Assembly: GCA_002396665.1 (NCBI GenBank)
Contig: DGYJ01000086.1
Span: forward strand, 1-12,512
Origin: Bdellovibrionaceae bacterium UBA5009
Lineage (GTDB): Bacteria > Bdellovibrionota > Bdellovibrionia > Bdellovibrionales > Bdellovibrionaceae
Direction of reading: 5' to 3'
Length of the DNA stretch: 12,512 nt
The position numbers and the translations under genes are program-made. Below the pieces are notes generated by a model. That model was given only the letters and a program-made list of their open reading frames with translations, had not been told where the DNA came from and did no database searches. Shown here piece after piece: positions 1 through 6,925 of this stretch (positions are counted from its first letter, which is position 1; each line of letters opens with the position of its first letter).

Positions 1-159
1 GGTTTCTTTGAACTGAATTTGTTCTTGTCCCCTAGAAAGTCGAATGTCTTGCTCAAGAACGTAAGTGCCTGTTCCAGCATTTTCAACGGTTTTTGCTAAG
101 ATTCTTGAGGTCGGAGGAATATAGGCCCATGTGATCAGCGGTAAAAGTAATTTCAACAT
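1..159 (-). CDS. Partial secreted protein of unknown function, cut by left window edge
   Basis: An ATG at 159-157 opens a frame of exactly 53 codons that is still open at base 1, so only the N-terminus is visible. The first ~22 residues (beginning MLKLLLPLITWAY and ending RILA) look like a signal peptide, so the product is probably exported. The start is supported by a GAGG ribosome-binding site 8 nt upstream (GAGG then TTTTATTT before the ATG). It lies 16 nt after the galU stop on the same strand and is probably co-transcribed with it. I do not recognise the family. The visible mature part (KTVENAGTGTYVLEQ...) suggests a beta-strand-rich periplasmic or surface protein, but that is only an impression. 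Confidence 0.6.
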   Translation of the reverse strand, partial: MLKLLLPLITWAYIPPTSRILAKTVENAGTGTYVLEQDIRLSRGQEQIQFKET

Positions 160-175
160 AAATAAAACCTCGAAA

Positions 176-1078
176 TTAAAATTTTTGTGCGAGTTGCTTC
201 AGATATTTTTTAAATTCAGATGCAAGTTCTTCATTACAAAGGGCAAATTCTATATTGGCCTTCATGTAACCAAGCTTATCACCAGCATCAAAGCGCTGTC
301 CAACAAACTCATGGGCAAACATAGGTTTACTTTGCGCCAAAACATTCATGCTATCGGTCAGTTGGATTTCCCCATTGTGTCCAGCCTTGGCGGATTTTAA
401 AAGATCGAAAATTTTATTTTCAAAAGCATAGCGACCCGTTAGAGCCCAGCGGCTTTTGGTTTGTTCGGGCTTTGGCTTTTCAATCAAGGATTGAACTTTG
501 TAAAGTTGTCCTTGAATGTTTTCAAGCTCGGCGATTCCATATTTGCTGACATCGGCGTCAGCAATTTTAAGAACAGAAACGGTGCTTGATCCTGAATTCT
601 TAAACTGATTCACAAGGACTCGTGTTGTATTTTCATTTGGGCCTTTTCGCATTGAAATTTCATCGCCTAGAAGGACAGCGAAGGGCTGATCCCCAATGAT
701 GGGTTGCGAACACAAAACGGCATGTCCTAAGCCAAGAGCTTGTTTTTGGCGGATACTGATAATGTTGGCATTTTTACGAATATTAAGAACACGCTCTAAC
801 AAGTGCAATTGGTTATCTTTTTCAAGTTTAGCTTCAAGCTCGAAGGATGAATCGAAAAAATCTTCGATAGAATGTTTTCCTCTGCCGGCCACTAAAACGA
901 TGTCTTCAATCCCAGCTTCGATGGCCTCTTCAACAACATAAAGAATGATCGGGGCATCAACAATTGTCAGCATTTCCTTGGGCACATTTTTTGTTGCTGG
1001 CAAAAATCGAGTGCCAAGGCCTGCCGCTGGGATGACGGCTTTTTTGATTGTAACATTTTGGGACATTGTATTCGTCAT
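176..1078 (-). CDS. galU: UTP-glucose-1-phosphate uridylyltransferase (UDP-glucose pyrophosphorylase)
   Basis: This cytoplasmic enzyme makes UDP-glucose from UTP and glucose-1-phosphate, feeding LPS, capsule and other glycan synthesis. Numbering from the ATG at 1078 (300 residues), the nucleotide-binding loop GLGTRFLPATK is at 20-30, GLGHAV at 116-121, LLGDE at 136-140, IEKP at 199-202, GEIQLTD at 236-242 and FDAGDKLGY at 263-271. All are hallmarks of bacterial GalU in the expected order, and the length is typical. The metal-binding strand reads GDE where many relatives have PDD or GDD. The start is uncertain: a TTG at 1105 has no ribosome-binding site, the ATG at 1078 has GGAA about 12 nt upstream, and an ATG at 1066 also fits the family N-terminus. 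It is divergent from the lipoprotein gene at 1186. A paralogous nucleotidyltransferase for another sugar is possible but less likely. Confidence 0.93.
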   Translation of the reverse strand: MTNTMSQNVTIKKAVIPAAGLGTRFLPATKNVPKEMLTIVDAPIILYVVEEAIEAGIEDIVLVAGRGKHSIEDFFDSSFELEAKLEKDNQLHLLERVLNIRKNANIISIRQKQALGLGHAVLCSQPIIGDQPFAVLLGDEISMRKGPNENTTRVLVNQFKNSGSSTVSVLKIADADVSKYGIAELENIQGQLYKVQSLIEKPKPEQTKSRWALTGRYAFENKIFDLLKSAKAGHNGEIQLTDSMNVLAQSKPMFAHEFVGQRFDAGDKLGYMKANIEFALCNEELASEFKKYLKQLAQKF

Positions 1079-1132
1079 AGATTTAATAGATTCCAGACGT
1101 TTCAAATTGAGGCAAGCTAAAGATTTACTTAT

Positions 1133-1164
1133 TTGATGTCGAAGGAGGTGTGTTAGCCTATAAT
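1133..1164 (+). promoter_or_regulatory. Candidate promoter for the lipoprotein gene
   Basis: A perfect -10 hexamer TATAAT lies at 1159-1164. The best -35-like match is TTGATG at 1133-1138, but the spacer of 20 nt is long. If the -10 is real, transcription would start near 1171, only ~15 nt before the ATG at 1186. The GGGGGAG ribosome-binding site (1171-1177) would then sit at the very 5' end of the message. A second strong purine run, GAAGGAGG at 1141-1148, would lie upstream of that start and not be transcribed from it. Confidence 0.4.
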
Positions 1165-1185
1165 GAGTCGGGGGGAGTGACGTTC

Positions 1186-2658
1186 ATGTATTTCAATCGT
1201 CTTTCCACAAAATTCAAACTTAAAAATATCGGCAAAAGAGCTTTAGCGACCTTGTTTGTTTCAGGGGTAGCTGTGTCTGTGATTTTTCAGAACTGCGGTA
1301 AGGCAGGTTTTGACACGACGTCCACAGGTTTGGACTCTCTCAGCGAAGAGTCGTCACGATTAAGTTCGGGTGCTCCGTTTGCTTTTGACGCTGCCATTGA
1401 TCAAATTTCCTATCTTTCATGTGCAAGCAGTAAGCTTGGTGGAAATTCTTTCACATTTCGTTTCGGGGCGTATAGCATTACGCGTCCACAATCGCCAAAC
1501 ACGCCAGATAAAATTATGTCTGGGCTTGCCGTGAAAAGAACATTTTTTGACTACGCTAGGGCTAATCTGCAACCAACCTATGATCCTAAGAATCCAAAGG
1601 GAAATGAAGTTACCTACGATCAAATGAAAAAGTTTTTATCAACTTCTGCTGGGAATTCTGGGCAGCAGTTGCAATTCAGTATGCGAAAAATTAATGACCT
1701 CAAACAGATCTATACGATTGTTGGGTCAGTGTCTTCGACTGATGCTGTTCCTGTGCTTGGCGATTTAAGCGACGACCACTGGCTTGAACCCATAGCCAGT
1801 AAGGCCTATGCAGACAGCACGGGATCTGATTTTGTAAATTACTTTCCATTGGCAATCGATGCATCTGCTCGAAAAATAGAAGGAGAGCTTGATTTTAATA
1901 AAGCTGGAACAGATGCGCAAATTCAAACCTTGGCAGAAACTTATCGTGATGAATTTGCATCAAATGCACAATTGGTTTTAGGTTTTTCAAAAACTTCAGA
2001 TTTAACAAATTTAACGACACCAGATGCGACATCAGCTCGCAAAGCATTTGGAACAGGCTATCGTCCTATGTTTAAGCAAGGTGTTACGCCGTTCACAAAT
2101 GTTCTTAATGGTAAGGACTATGAAATTGGGGAATCAGTAGTTTCAACGTATATCCAGTATCCAGAAAATGTAATGACCTCTATCAGCGAAGTCAGTTTGG
2201 AAAGCGGAAAGTCAACGGGACGAACGTGGACTTGTGATGTGAAGCGAAGATACACGATAGCCAGAAGTCAAGATAGTGCTTTGTGTCCTCCGGATGGTTA
2301 CAATAAGTCTTCTGTTTCAGATAAAATAAACCAGAAAGCGGCTTATGATTCTTTTGACAAACTTCTGAAAGATGCAAATTACAGATACGAGTTAGAGCTT
2401 GTGCGAAGACATTTTCCAGCGAAAGATTGGGATGTCTCTATTGACCGAAGATGTCTAGTTCCAAAAATTAAAAACTTTTCATGTTACGCTGATGAAATTT
2501 TGGCGACTGCCCAAGGTGGAACATCTTACGGACTAGTTCCTGTGGAATACGATCAAACGAAGTCTTGTTATAGCTTCACAAAAGGAGCAACAGATTATGG
2601 TGGCGTTGCGCCCACTCCTTACTGTGCAGAAATCGCTTCAATTTGTGTACGGAACTAA
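1186..2658 (+). CDS. Large cysteine-rich putative lipoprotein of unknown function
   Basis: The product has 490 residues from the ATG at 1186. A GTG at 1150 is also in frame, but the GGGGGAG site 8 nt before 1186 and the placement of the signal peptide favour 1186. The N-terminus has a basic region (residues 1-18), a hydrophobic stretch (about 19-34) and SVIFQNCG at 31-38, so Cys37 is the likely lipidated residue. The lipobox is unusual: Phe-Gln-Asn precedes Cys instead of the Leu-Ala-Gly type. The mature part holds eight further cysteines, six of them in the last third, an even number that would allow four disulfides. I recognise no domain or catalytic motif. It is transcribed away from galU and converges on ctpA, with 32 nt between the stops. 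I expect attachment to the inner or outer membrane facing the periplasm or surface; the role is unknown. Confidence 0.8.
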   Translation: MYFNRLSTKFKLKNIGKRALATLFVSGVAVSVIFQNCGKAGFDTTSTGLDSLSEESSRLSSGAPFAFDAAIDQISYLSCASSKLGGNSFTFRFGAYSITRPQSPNTPDKIMSGLAVKRTFFDYARANLQPTYDPKNPKGNEVTYDQMKKFLSTSAGNSGQQLQFSMRKINDLKQIYTIVGSVSSTDAVPVLGDLSDDHWLEPIASKAYADSTGSDFVNYFPLAIDASARKIEGELDFNKAGTDAQIQTLAETYRDEFASNAQLVLGFSKTSDLTNLTTPDATSARKAFGTGYRPMFKQGVTPFTNVLNGKDYEIGESVVSTYIQYPENVMTSISEVSLESGKSTGRTWTCDVKRRYTIARSQDSALCPPDGYNKSSVSDKINQKAAYDSFDKLLKDANYRYELELVRRHFPAKDWDVSIDRRCLVPKIKNFSCYADEILATAQGGTSYGLVPVEYDQTKSCYSFTKGATDYGGVAPTPYCAEIASICVRN

Positions 2659-2690
2659 AAATAATCAAAATCAAATTTTTTTAAAGGGCC

Positions 2691-4031
2691 TTACTGTTTA
2701 AGACCTTTTAGATTTTTCCAGGTCTTCAAGTAACTGAAGGCTTGGTAGACTTGGTAATCTGATTTAAAAAGTTTTTCTTTTGGTGACAACTTGTCTTCTT
2801 TTTTGTTGGCCACATCTTTCCACCATGCCAAGGCCCCAGCCTCTGTTTTGACATCTAATTTTTCTTCCGCTTTTTCGCGGTCACCTTTTAAATGGCCTTG
2901 GATATCTTTTTCGCGTGAGGCTTTGGATTTCACGATGGCTTTTGAAAAAGCCTCAGGGTCAACGTCATCAATTTCAATATCAGGTTTAATCCCTTCAGCC
3001 TGAATCGATACACCACTCGGAGTATAGTATCTAGCCACGGTGATTTTAAGACCACTGCCGTCTGGTAGGCGCACAACCGATTGTACAGATCCCTTACCAA
3101 AAGTTTTTTCACCGACAATTAAGGCGCGTTTGTTGTCTTGCAAAGCTCCAGAAACAATTTCGCTGGCACTGGCCGAGTATTCATTCACAAGAACGATTAA
3201 GGGAATATCGGTGTACTTGCCTTTTTTAGTCGCGGAGGCAACTTCTTTGTCTTTTTTGTTTCTACCAATCGTGCTGACGATGACACCTTCTTTTAAGAAC
3301 ATATCACTGACCTTGATGGCTTGGTCTAGCAAGCCACCAGGGTTTCTGCGCAAGTCGATTAAAAGACCATCAATCTTTTTATTTTTCTTTACGTGCTCTT
3401 CAAGTGCGCGTTCAAGGTCGCGAGCTGTGGTTTCATTAAATGCTGTCAGTCGCGCGTAGGCGTAGCCATCCTCTAGATCTGTGTATTTTACAGATTTAAT
3501 TTTAACACTGCCACGAACAATCTTTATATCCTTAGGTTCTTCTTCGCTGTCTCGAACGATTTTTAAAACAATCGGCGCACCTTTTTTTCCACGCATCAGT
3601 TGTGATGCCTCAACAAGACTTAAACCTTTCGTGGATTTACTATCAATCGCAATGACCTTATCGCCTGATTTGATTCCAGCATCCCAAGCTGGCGTGTCTT
3701 CAATGGGGGCAATAATAGTGAGCACACCGTTTTGAACAGTCATTTCAATTCCAAGCCCACTGAATTCACCACTTGTTTCGGTTTCAAAATCTTTAAAAAG
3801 TTCAGGCTGCATAAAGTTGGTGTGGGGATCAAGTTCGCGTAGCATTCCTTTGATGGCCCCGTAGATTAATTTTTTAGTATCAACTTCTTCAACATAATAC
3901 TGCTGAATTAAATTTAAAACTTTGCTGAAGTTTTGAAGATCGCTGTATCTTTCTTCGGCCACGGATTGCAATTGAAACCACAGCTGCGAAATAATAAGTC
4001 CAAAGATAATTATAAACACTCCGCGTTTCAT
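2691..4031 (-). CDS. ctpA: Carboxy-terminal processing protease CtpA (S41 family, PDZ-containing)
   Basis: This envelope serine protease cleaves proteins from their C-terminal ends; relatives control peptidoglycan hydrolases. From the ATG at 4031 (446 residues), residues 4-22 form a signal anchor or signal peptide. A helical N-terminal region is followed by a PDZ domain (about 92-165, GLGIEMTVQNG...) and the S41 domain (about 190-350). Catalytic Ser288 lies in YSASASEI, and Lys313 in TFGKGSVQ lies 25 residues later with Gln317, matching the Ser-Lys-Gln arrangement of Prc/CtpB. The C-terminal tail (360-446) is charged and ends with a Trp-containing helical segment. The start at 4031 has AAGGA 8 nt upstream and overlaps the envC stop as ATGA; an in-frame ATG at 4052 has no such site. 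It is last in the ftsE-ftsX-envC-ctpA operon. The envC-ctpA order is known from other proteobacteria. Confidence 0.95.
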   Translation of the reverse strand: MKRGVFIIIFGLIISQLWFQLQSVAEERYSDLQNFSKVLNLIQQYYVEEVDTKKLIYGAIKGMLRELDPHTNFMQPELFKDFETETSGEFSGLGIEMTVQNGVLTIIAPIEDTPAWDAGIKSGDKVIAIDSKSTKGLSLVEASQLMRGKKGAPIVLKIVRDSEEEPKDIKIVRGSVKIKSVKYTDLEDGYAYARLTAFNETTARDLERALEEHVKKNKKIDGLLIDLRRNPGGLLDQAIKVSDMFLKEGVIVSTIGRNKKDKEVASATKKGKYTDIPLIVLVNEYSASASEIVSGALQDNKRALIVGEKTFGKGSVQSVVRLPDGSGLKITVARYYTPSGVSIQAEGIKPDIEIDDVDPEAFSKAIVKSKASREKDIQGHLKGDREKAEEKLDVKTEAGALAWWKDVANKKEDKLSPKEKLFKSDYQVYQAFSYLKTWKNLKGLKQ

Positions 4032-5194
4032 AAAGAAGATCCTTTCATCCATGCTGTCGGATTTTGTGGTTCATTGTAATGTCTAAGTTCGAAGTAAAGT
4101 CCAGTGTCGTTGAACTGGGGAATGAGCGAAGCCTTTGCAAGTGTTGTGTTGATTTTGACTTTATCGCCAGCTTTAACAAGTGGGGTATTCCCTACACCGT
4201 AAACCGAGTAAACGTGTTCGCCATGATCAATCACAACAACAGTCCCAATATCATCTAATGTTTCAATGGCAGAAACTTGTCCATCAAAGATTGGGCGAAT
4301 GTTAGATGACTGGGCGGCCTTGATAAAGAGGCCATTATTTTTAATTGTATACATTTTTTCACGGGACCTGATCCATCCAAAATTTTCTTGGATAGATCCT
4401 TGAATGGGCCATCGAAGTTGACCTTTCAGTTCGAAAATGGAAGGTTTAAAAAGCTGATCAATGATGCCGAGATCAGCCAAATTCATTTCGCGACCTTCTG
4501 ATTGAAGACGAAACAATTCTTTCTTGTTGAAGAGCTGACTTTTTTTTAAATTTTTCACCAGATTGCTTTTAAGATTAAAGTTTTTTTGAAATTCAGATTC
4601 ACTGGTTTTTAGCTGGTCTTCTTTTTGAACTAAGGAGATTTTTTGTTTTTGCAATTGAAGCATTTCGTTTTTGAGCTGTTTTGATGTCAAATCCGCAGTT
4701 TTTAGCTTTTGGTAGTCATTTTTAACAAGGACCTCGATCAATTTTAAATTCTTTTTTAGATCAGATTGATTTTTTGAAGTCATCAAAACATTCATAAAGT
4801 CGCTGGCAGATATTTTTGAAAAGACTCGAACCCGACGGACCAAATCTTTTTTTCTTTCAAAAACTTGCTTTTGCAGCTCTTGAATTCTAATTTCCGAGGT
4901 TTGCAAAGACCAATTGATTTGTTCTATTTCGTTTTGCACACGGGATTTTTCAAGAACAGTTTTTTTAACTTTGCGCTCAACTTCGTAAAGCGCTGTAAGT
5001 GCACGACGCTGTTTTTCTTCTTGTTTTTGAAGTTCGATTTGTTTTTCTTGAATTGCTGTTATCAGCTGTTGAGGGCCAAGAGTAGCTTCTTGGGTGATTT
5101 CTGGTTTCGTGATTGTGCTTGTGTTGTCAGAGGTAATGGCAGCAAAGCTTGCCGGTGAAATTAAAGAAAAAATGATGACGAATATAAAATTCAC
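4028..5194 (-). CDS. envC: EnvC-like murein hydrolase activator (coiled coil plus degenerate LytM)
   Basis: EnvC-type proteins are recruited by FtsEX and activate cell-separation amidases. The product has 388 residues from a GTG at 5194. AGGA lies 8 nt upstream, and the GTG overlaps the ftsX stop as GTGA; an upstream in-frame TTG at 5227 is less likely. Residues 1-18 (ending SPASFA) are a clear signal peptide. Residues ~42-232 are rich in Gln, Lys and Leu heptads, a long coiled coil. A LytM/M23 fold spans ~280-372. Its metal ligands are lost: the expected HxGxD reads NNGLF (286-290), YAH reads YGV (332-334) and HLH reads LYF (366-368). It is therefore very probably not an endopeptidase, as for E. 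coli EnvC. It sits third in the operon between ftsX and ctpA. NlpD-like activators are an alternative, but the FtsEX linkage favours EnvC. Confidence 0.92.
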   Translation of the reverse strand: MNFIFVIIFSLISPASFAAITSDNTSTITKPEITQEATLGPQQLITAIQEKQIELQKQEEKQRRALTALYEVERKVKKTVLEKSRVQNEIEQINWSLQTSEIRIQELQKQVFERKKDLVRRVRVFSKISASDFMNVLMTSKNQSDLKKNLKLIEVLVKNDYQKLKTADLTSKQLKNEMLQLQKQKISLVQKEDQLKTSESEFQKNFNLKSNLVKNLKKSQLFNKKELFRLQSEGREMNLADLGIIDQLFKPSIFELKGQLRWPIQGSIQENFGWIRSREKMYTIKNNGLFIKAAQSSNIRPIFDGQVSAIETLDDIGTVVVIDHGEHVYSVYGVGNTPLVKAGDKVKINTTLAKASLIPQFNDTGLYFELRHYNEPQNPTAWMKGSSL

Positions 5195-6054
5195 GGGTTG
5201 GATCCTATTTTTTTGGAAGAAGCCCAACCCGTATTCATTTTTTGAACATAAAGATAGGATGACAGCCCACCGAGGCCGCTGGTAAATAACAAAATACCTG
5301 TTACTTCAATCCAGCTAAAGTAGACAATAGATGTAATTGCATTTGCTATCATTGGTGATGCGGGGATGATTTGCTTAATGAGAAGAAGCAATGCATAGGT
5401 TGCCAACATTGCAATGGAACCAGAAATAAACCCAAGGCTAGCTCCTTCAATCAAAAACGGCTTTCGTATGTCAAAGGCTGTAGCCCCAACGAGTTCAAGG
5501 ACTTCAATTTCTTTTTGTCTTTTTTGCACTGATCCTTGGATCACATAGGCTATGATAAAAAAGGCTCCTAAAGAGAGTATGGCAAGAAATCCGATGGAAA
5601 ATTGATTCAAAGATTTGGAAATTTGGAAATATCTTTGTCGCCACTCTTCTCCGGCGTCAACATTGAGCACATTTTCGTAGGATAAAATTTTTGATTTCAA
5701 TTGTTCGGGCTGATCTGATTTGACTGTGATTTCAAAACTATCAGGAATAAATTGTAAGACTTCAGGATCTTTCAGCAAATCAGAACCCATTGAGGCCCAA
5801 TTTTGTTGAAAGGACTCAACGAAGTTTTTTTGTGAAACGAAGCGAACGTTTTCAATCTCTGAATTTTCTTGTAATTTTTTTTGCAAGGACTCGATTTGAT
5901 TTTGCGTGGCTTCGGTTAAATCAATTGTCCAAATCCGAGGCTGCCCCCATTGCTGAAGCCCGGCTTGAATATTTTTTGTCATCAAAGAAATGCTAAAGAC
6001 GATCGTAAAAAGACAGCTTAAAACAAGGGTTGTCATCCAGTGAAGGCGATTCAT
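5191..6054 (-). CDS. ftsX: Cell division ABC transporter-like permease FtsX
   Basis: FtsX is the membrane partner of FtsE and passes ATP-driven conformational change to periplasmic activators such as EnvC. The 287-residue product shows four membrane segments (about 7-26, 153-173, 205-230, 245-270). A large periplasmic loop of about 125 residues follows the first (the FtsX extracellular domain), and the FtsX-type sequence QKRQKEIEVLELVGAT is at 177-192. The ATG at 6054 overlaps the ftsE stop (ATGA), with GGAGG a few bases upstream. The protein is short at the N-terminus: only about six residues precede the first membrane segment, and the amphipathic cytoplasmic helix usual in FtsX is missing. 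The frame stays open for 21 codons upstream inside ftsE and encodes basic residues, but has no ATG, GTG or TTG. The gene's position after ftsE and before envC fixes its role. Confidence 0.94.
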   Translation of the reverse strand: MNRLHWMTTLVLSCLFTIVFSISLMTKNIQAGLQQWGQPRIWTIDLTEATQNQIESLQKKLQENSEIENVRFVSQKNFVESFQQNWASMGSDLLKDPEVLQFIPDSFEITVKSDQPEQLKSKILSYENVLNVDAGEEWRQRYFQISKSLNQFSIGFLAILSLGAFFIIAYVIQGSVQKRQKEIEVLELVGATAFDIRKPFLIEGASLGFISGSIAMLATYALLLLIKQIIPASPMIANAITSIVYFSWIEVTGILLFTSGLGGLSSYLYVQKMNTGWASSKKIGSNP

Positions 6055-6758
6055 AATCCCTCCGCTAGGGTTGCCGAAATATTTTTTATTAATTCTGAAC
6101 TTGCGATTTCGCGAACTTCACCTTGTCGAAGTTCTAATACTTTTTTATTTCTTCTTTGTACTAAACCATGATCATGGGTAGCGATAACCACAGTTGTTCC
6201 TTGTTTGGAAACTCTTTCAAAAAGATCGATGATTTCTTCGCTCAGCAGGGGGTCTAAATTGCCCGTGGGTTCATCCGCAATAAGTAAATCTGGCTTGTGA
6301 ATTAAAGCTCGAGCGATGGCGATTCGTTGTTGTTCACCGCCCGAAAGAGTTTCTGGCCACTGGTCTGCTTTATCGCTGAGGCCGACTTGCTCAAGTAAAT
6401 CGGTTACTTGTTTTTGTATGAACCTTTTTTCTTCCTTAAGGATCATCAAAGGAAGGGCCACGTTTTCAGCTACAGTTTTGTTTGGTAAAAGTTTGAAATC
6501 TTGAAACACGACTCCGATTTTACGTCTGAAATAAGGAACTTCTGATGCTTTGATGTCGTTTAAATCAAAACCAGCCACATGAATTTTTCCCGAAGTCGCC
6601 AAATCATAGGCAGAAATCATTTTAAATAAAGTTGTTTTTCCCGCGCCACTGGGACCAGTCAAAAATACGAACTCTCCACGGGCAATTTTTAAATTTAAAT
6701 CTCGAAGTGCATGGACGGGCCCAGGATAGGTTTTGTAAAGATGCTGAATGTGAATCAT
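6051..6758 (-). CDS. ftsE: Cell division ATP-binding protein FtsE
   Basis: This is the cytoplasmic ATPase of the FtsEX complex, acting at the division site. The 235 residues match family length, and every ABC motif is present: Walker A GPSGAGKTT (35-43), Q-loop VVFQDFKLL with Gln86, signature LSGGEQQR (138-145), Walker B LLIADEP (158-164, catalytic Glu163), D-loop GNLD (166-169) and switch ATHD (193-196, His195). The FtsE-like phrases FVFLTGPSGAGKTTLFK and VVFQDFKLLPNKTVAENVA separate it from lipid or lipoprotein exporters of the LolD type, and the neighbours agree. The ATG at 6758 has no well-placed ribosome-binding site: AAGGA at 6776-6780 is 17 nt away. A second ATG at 6762 is out of frame. 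It is the first gene of the ftsE-ftsX-envC-ctpA set. Confidence 0.95.
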   Translation of the reverse strand: MIHIQHLYKTYPGPVHALRDLNLKIARGEFVFLTGPSGAGKTTLFKMISAYDLATSGKIHVAGFDLNDIKASEVPYFRRKIGVVFQDFKLLPNKTVAENVALPLMILKEEKRFIQKQVTDLLEQVGLSDKADQWPETLSGGEQQRIAIARALIHKPDLLIADEPTGNLDPLLSEEIIDLFERVSKQGTTVVIATHDHGLVQRRNKKVLELRQGEVREIASSELIKNISATLAEGL

Positions 6759-6790
6759 TCATTTATTTTAAAGAGTCCTTAAATCACTGG

Positions 6791-6925
6791 CTATGGAACA
6801 GATTTTTTCGCGACAAAAATCGAGCCTGCGAAGCCAGACACGGAGATTGCGAAGTCAGATATGGCGAAAGCCAAGCCAAAAATGGTTAAAATGGCGCAGG
6901 CAGTTTGTCTAAACCAGGCGACCAC
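6791..6925 (-). CDS. Doubtful 44-residue hydrophobic reading frame built on 21-bp repeats
   Basis: A GTG at 6925 opens a 44-codon frame ending in TAG at 6791. It overlaps the 3' end of the preceding 83-codon gene by 17 nt and stops 32 nt before ftsE. The peptide is hydrophobic (it includes AILTIFGLAFAISDFA) and ends in AKKSVP, so it could form one membrane segment. The heptad-like repetition follows from the 21-bp DNA repeat beneath it. No ribosome-binding site is visible. It could equally be an accidental open frame, because a 21-bp repeat without stops keeps a frame open on its own. Confidence 0.18.
   Translation of the reverse strand: MVAWFRQTACAILTIFGLAFAISDFAISVSGFAGSIFVAKKSVP
6827..6889 (+). 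repeat. Three imperfect 21-bp tandem repeats
   Basis: The units are 6827-6847, 6848-6868 and 6869-6889. Units 1 and 2 both begin TGCGAAG and match at about 16 of 21 positions; unit 3 is weaker, at about 13 of 21. The period is a multiple of three. On the plus strand the units read CEARHGD, CEVRYGE and SQAKNG followed by a stop. On the minus strand they read hydrophobic heptapeptides. The patch fills the gap between the 83-residue gene and ftsE. Confidence 0.55.

Noticed and set aside
1150..1185. GTG at 1150 as the start of the lipoprotein
   Set aside because: The GAAGGAGG run ends only 1 nt before it, and it would add 12 residues before a complete signal peptide. ATG 1186 has a well-spaced ribosome-binding site.
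2683..2716. Possible terminator hairpin (AAAGG...CCTTT) between the lipoprotein gene and ctpA
   Set aside because: The stem is only five base pairs with a 16-nt loop, and the T-run is broken. It is too weak to call on either strand.
3040..3459. 139-codon open frame on the plus strand inside ctpA
   Set aside because: It is antisense to the catalytic domain of CtpA, which has all its motifs. The frame is low-complexity Ser/Phe/Leu, typical of a shadow.
6632..6889. 85-codon plus-strand frame ending in the 21-bp repeats
   Set aside because: About half of it is antisense to ftsE and it has no ribosome-binding site. Only the repeat-coded end is curious, and that is reported as a repeat.
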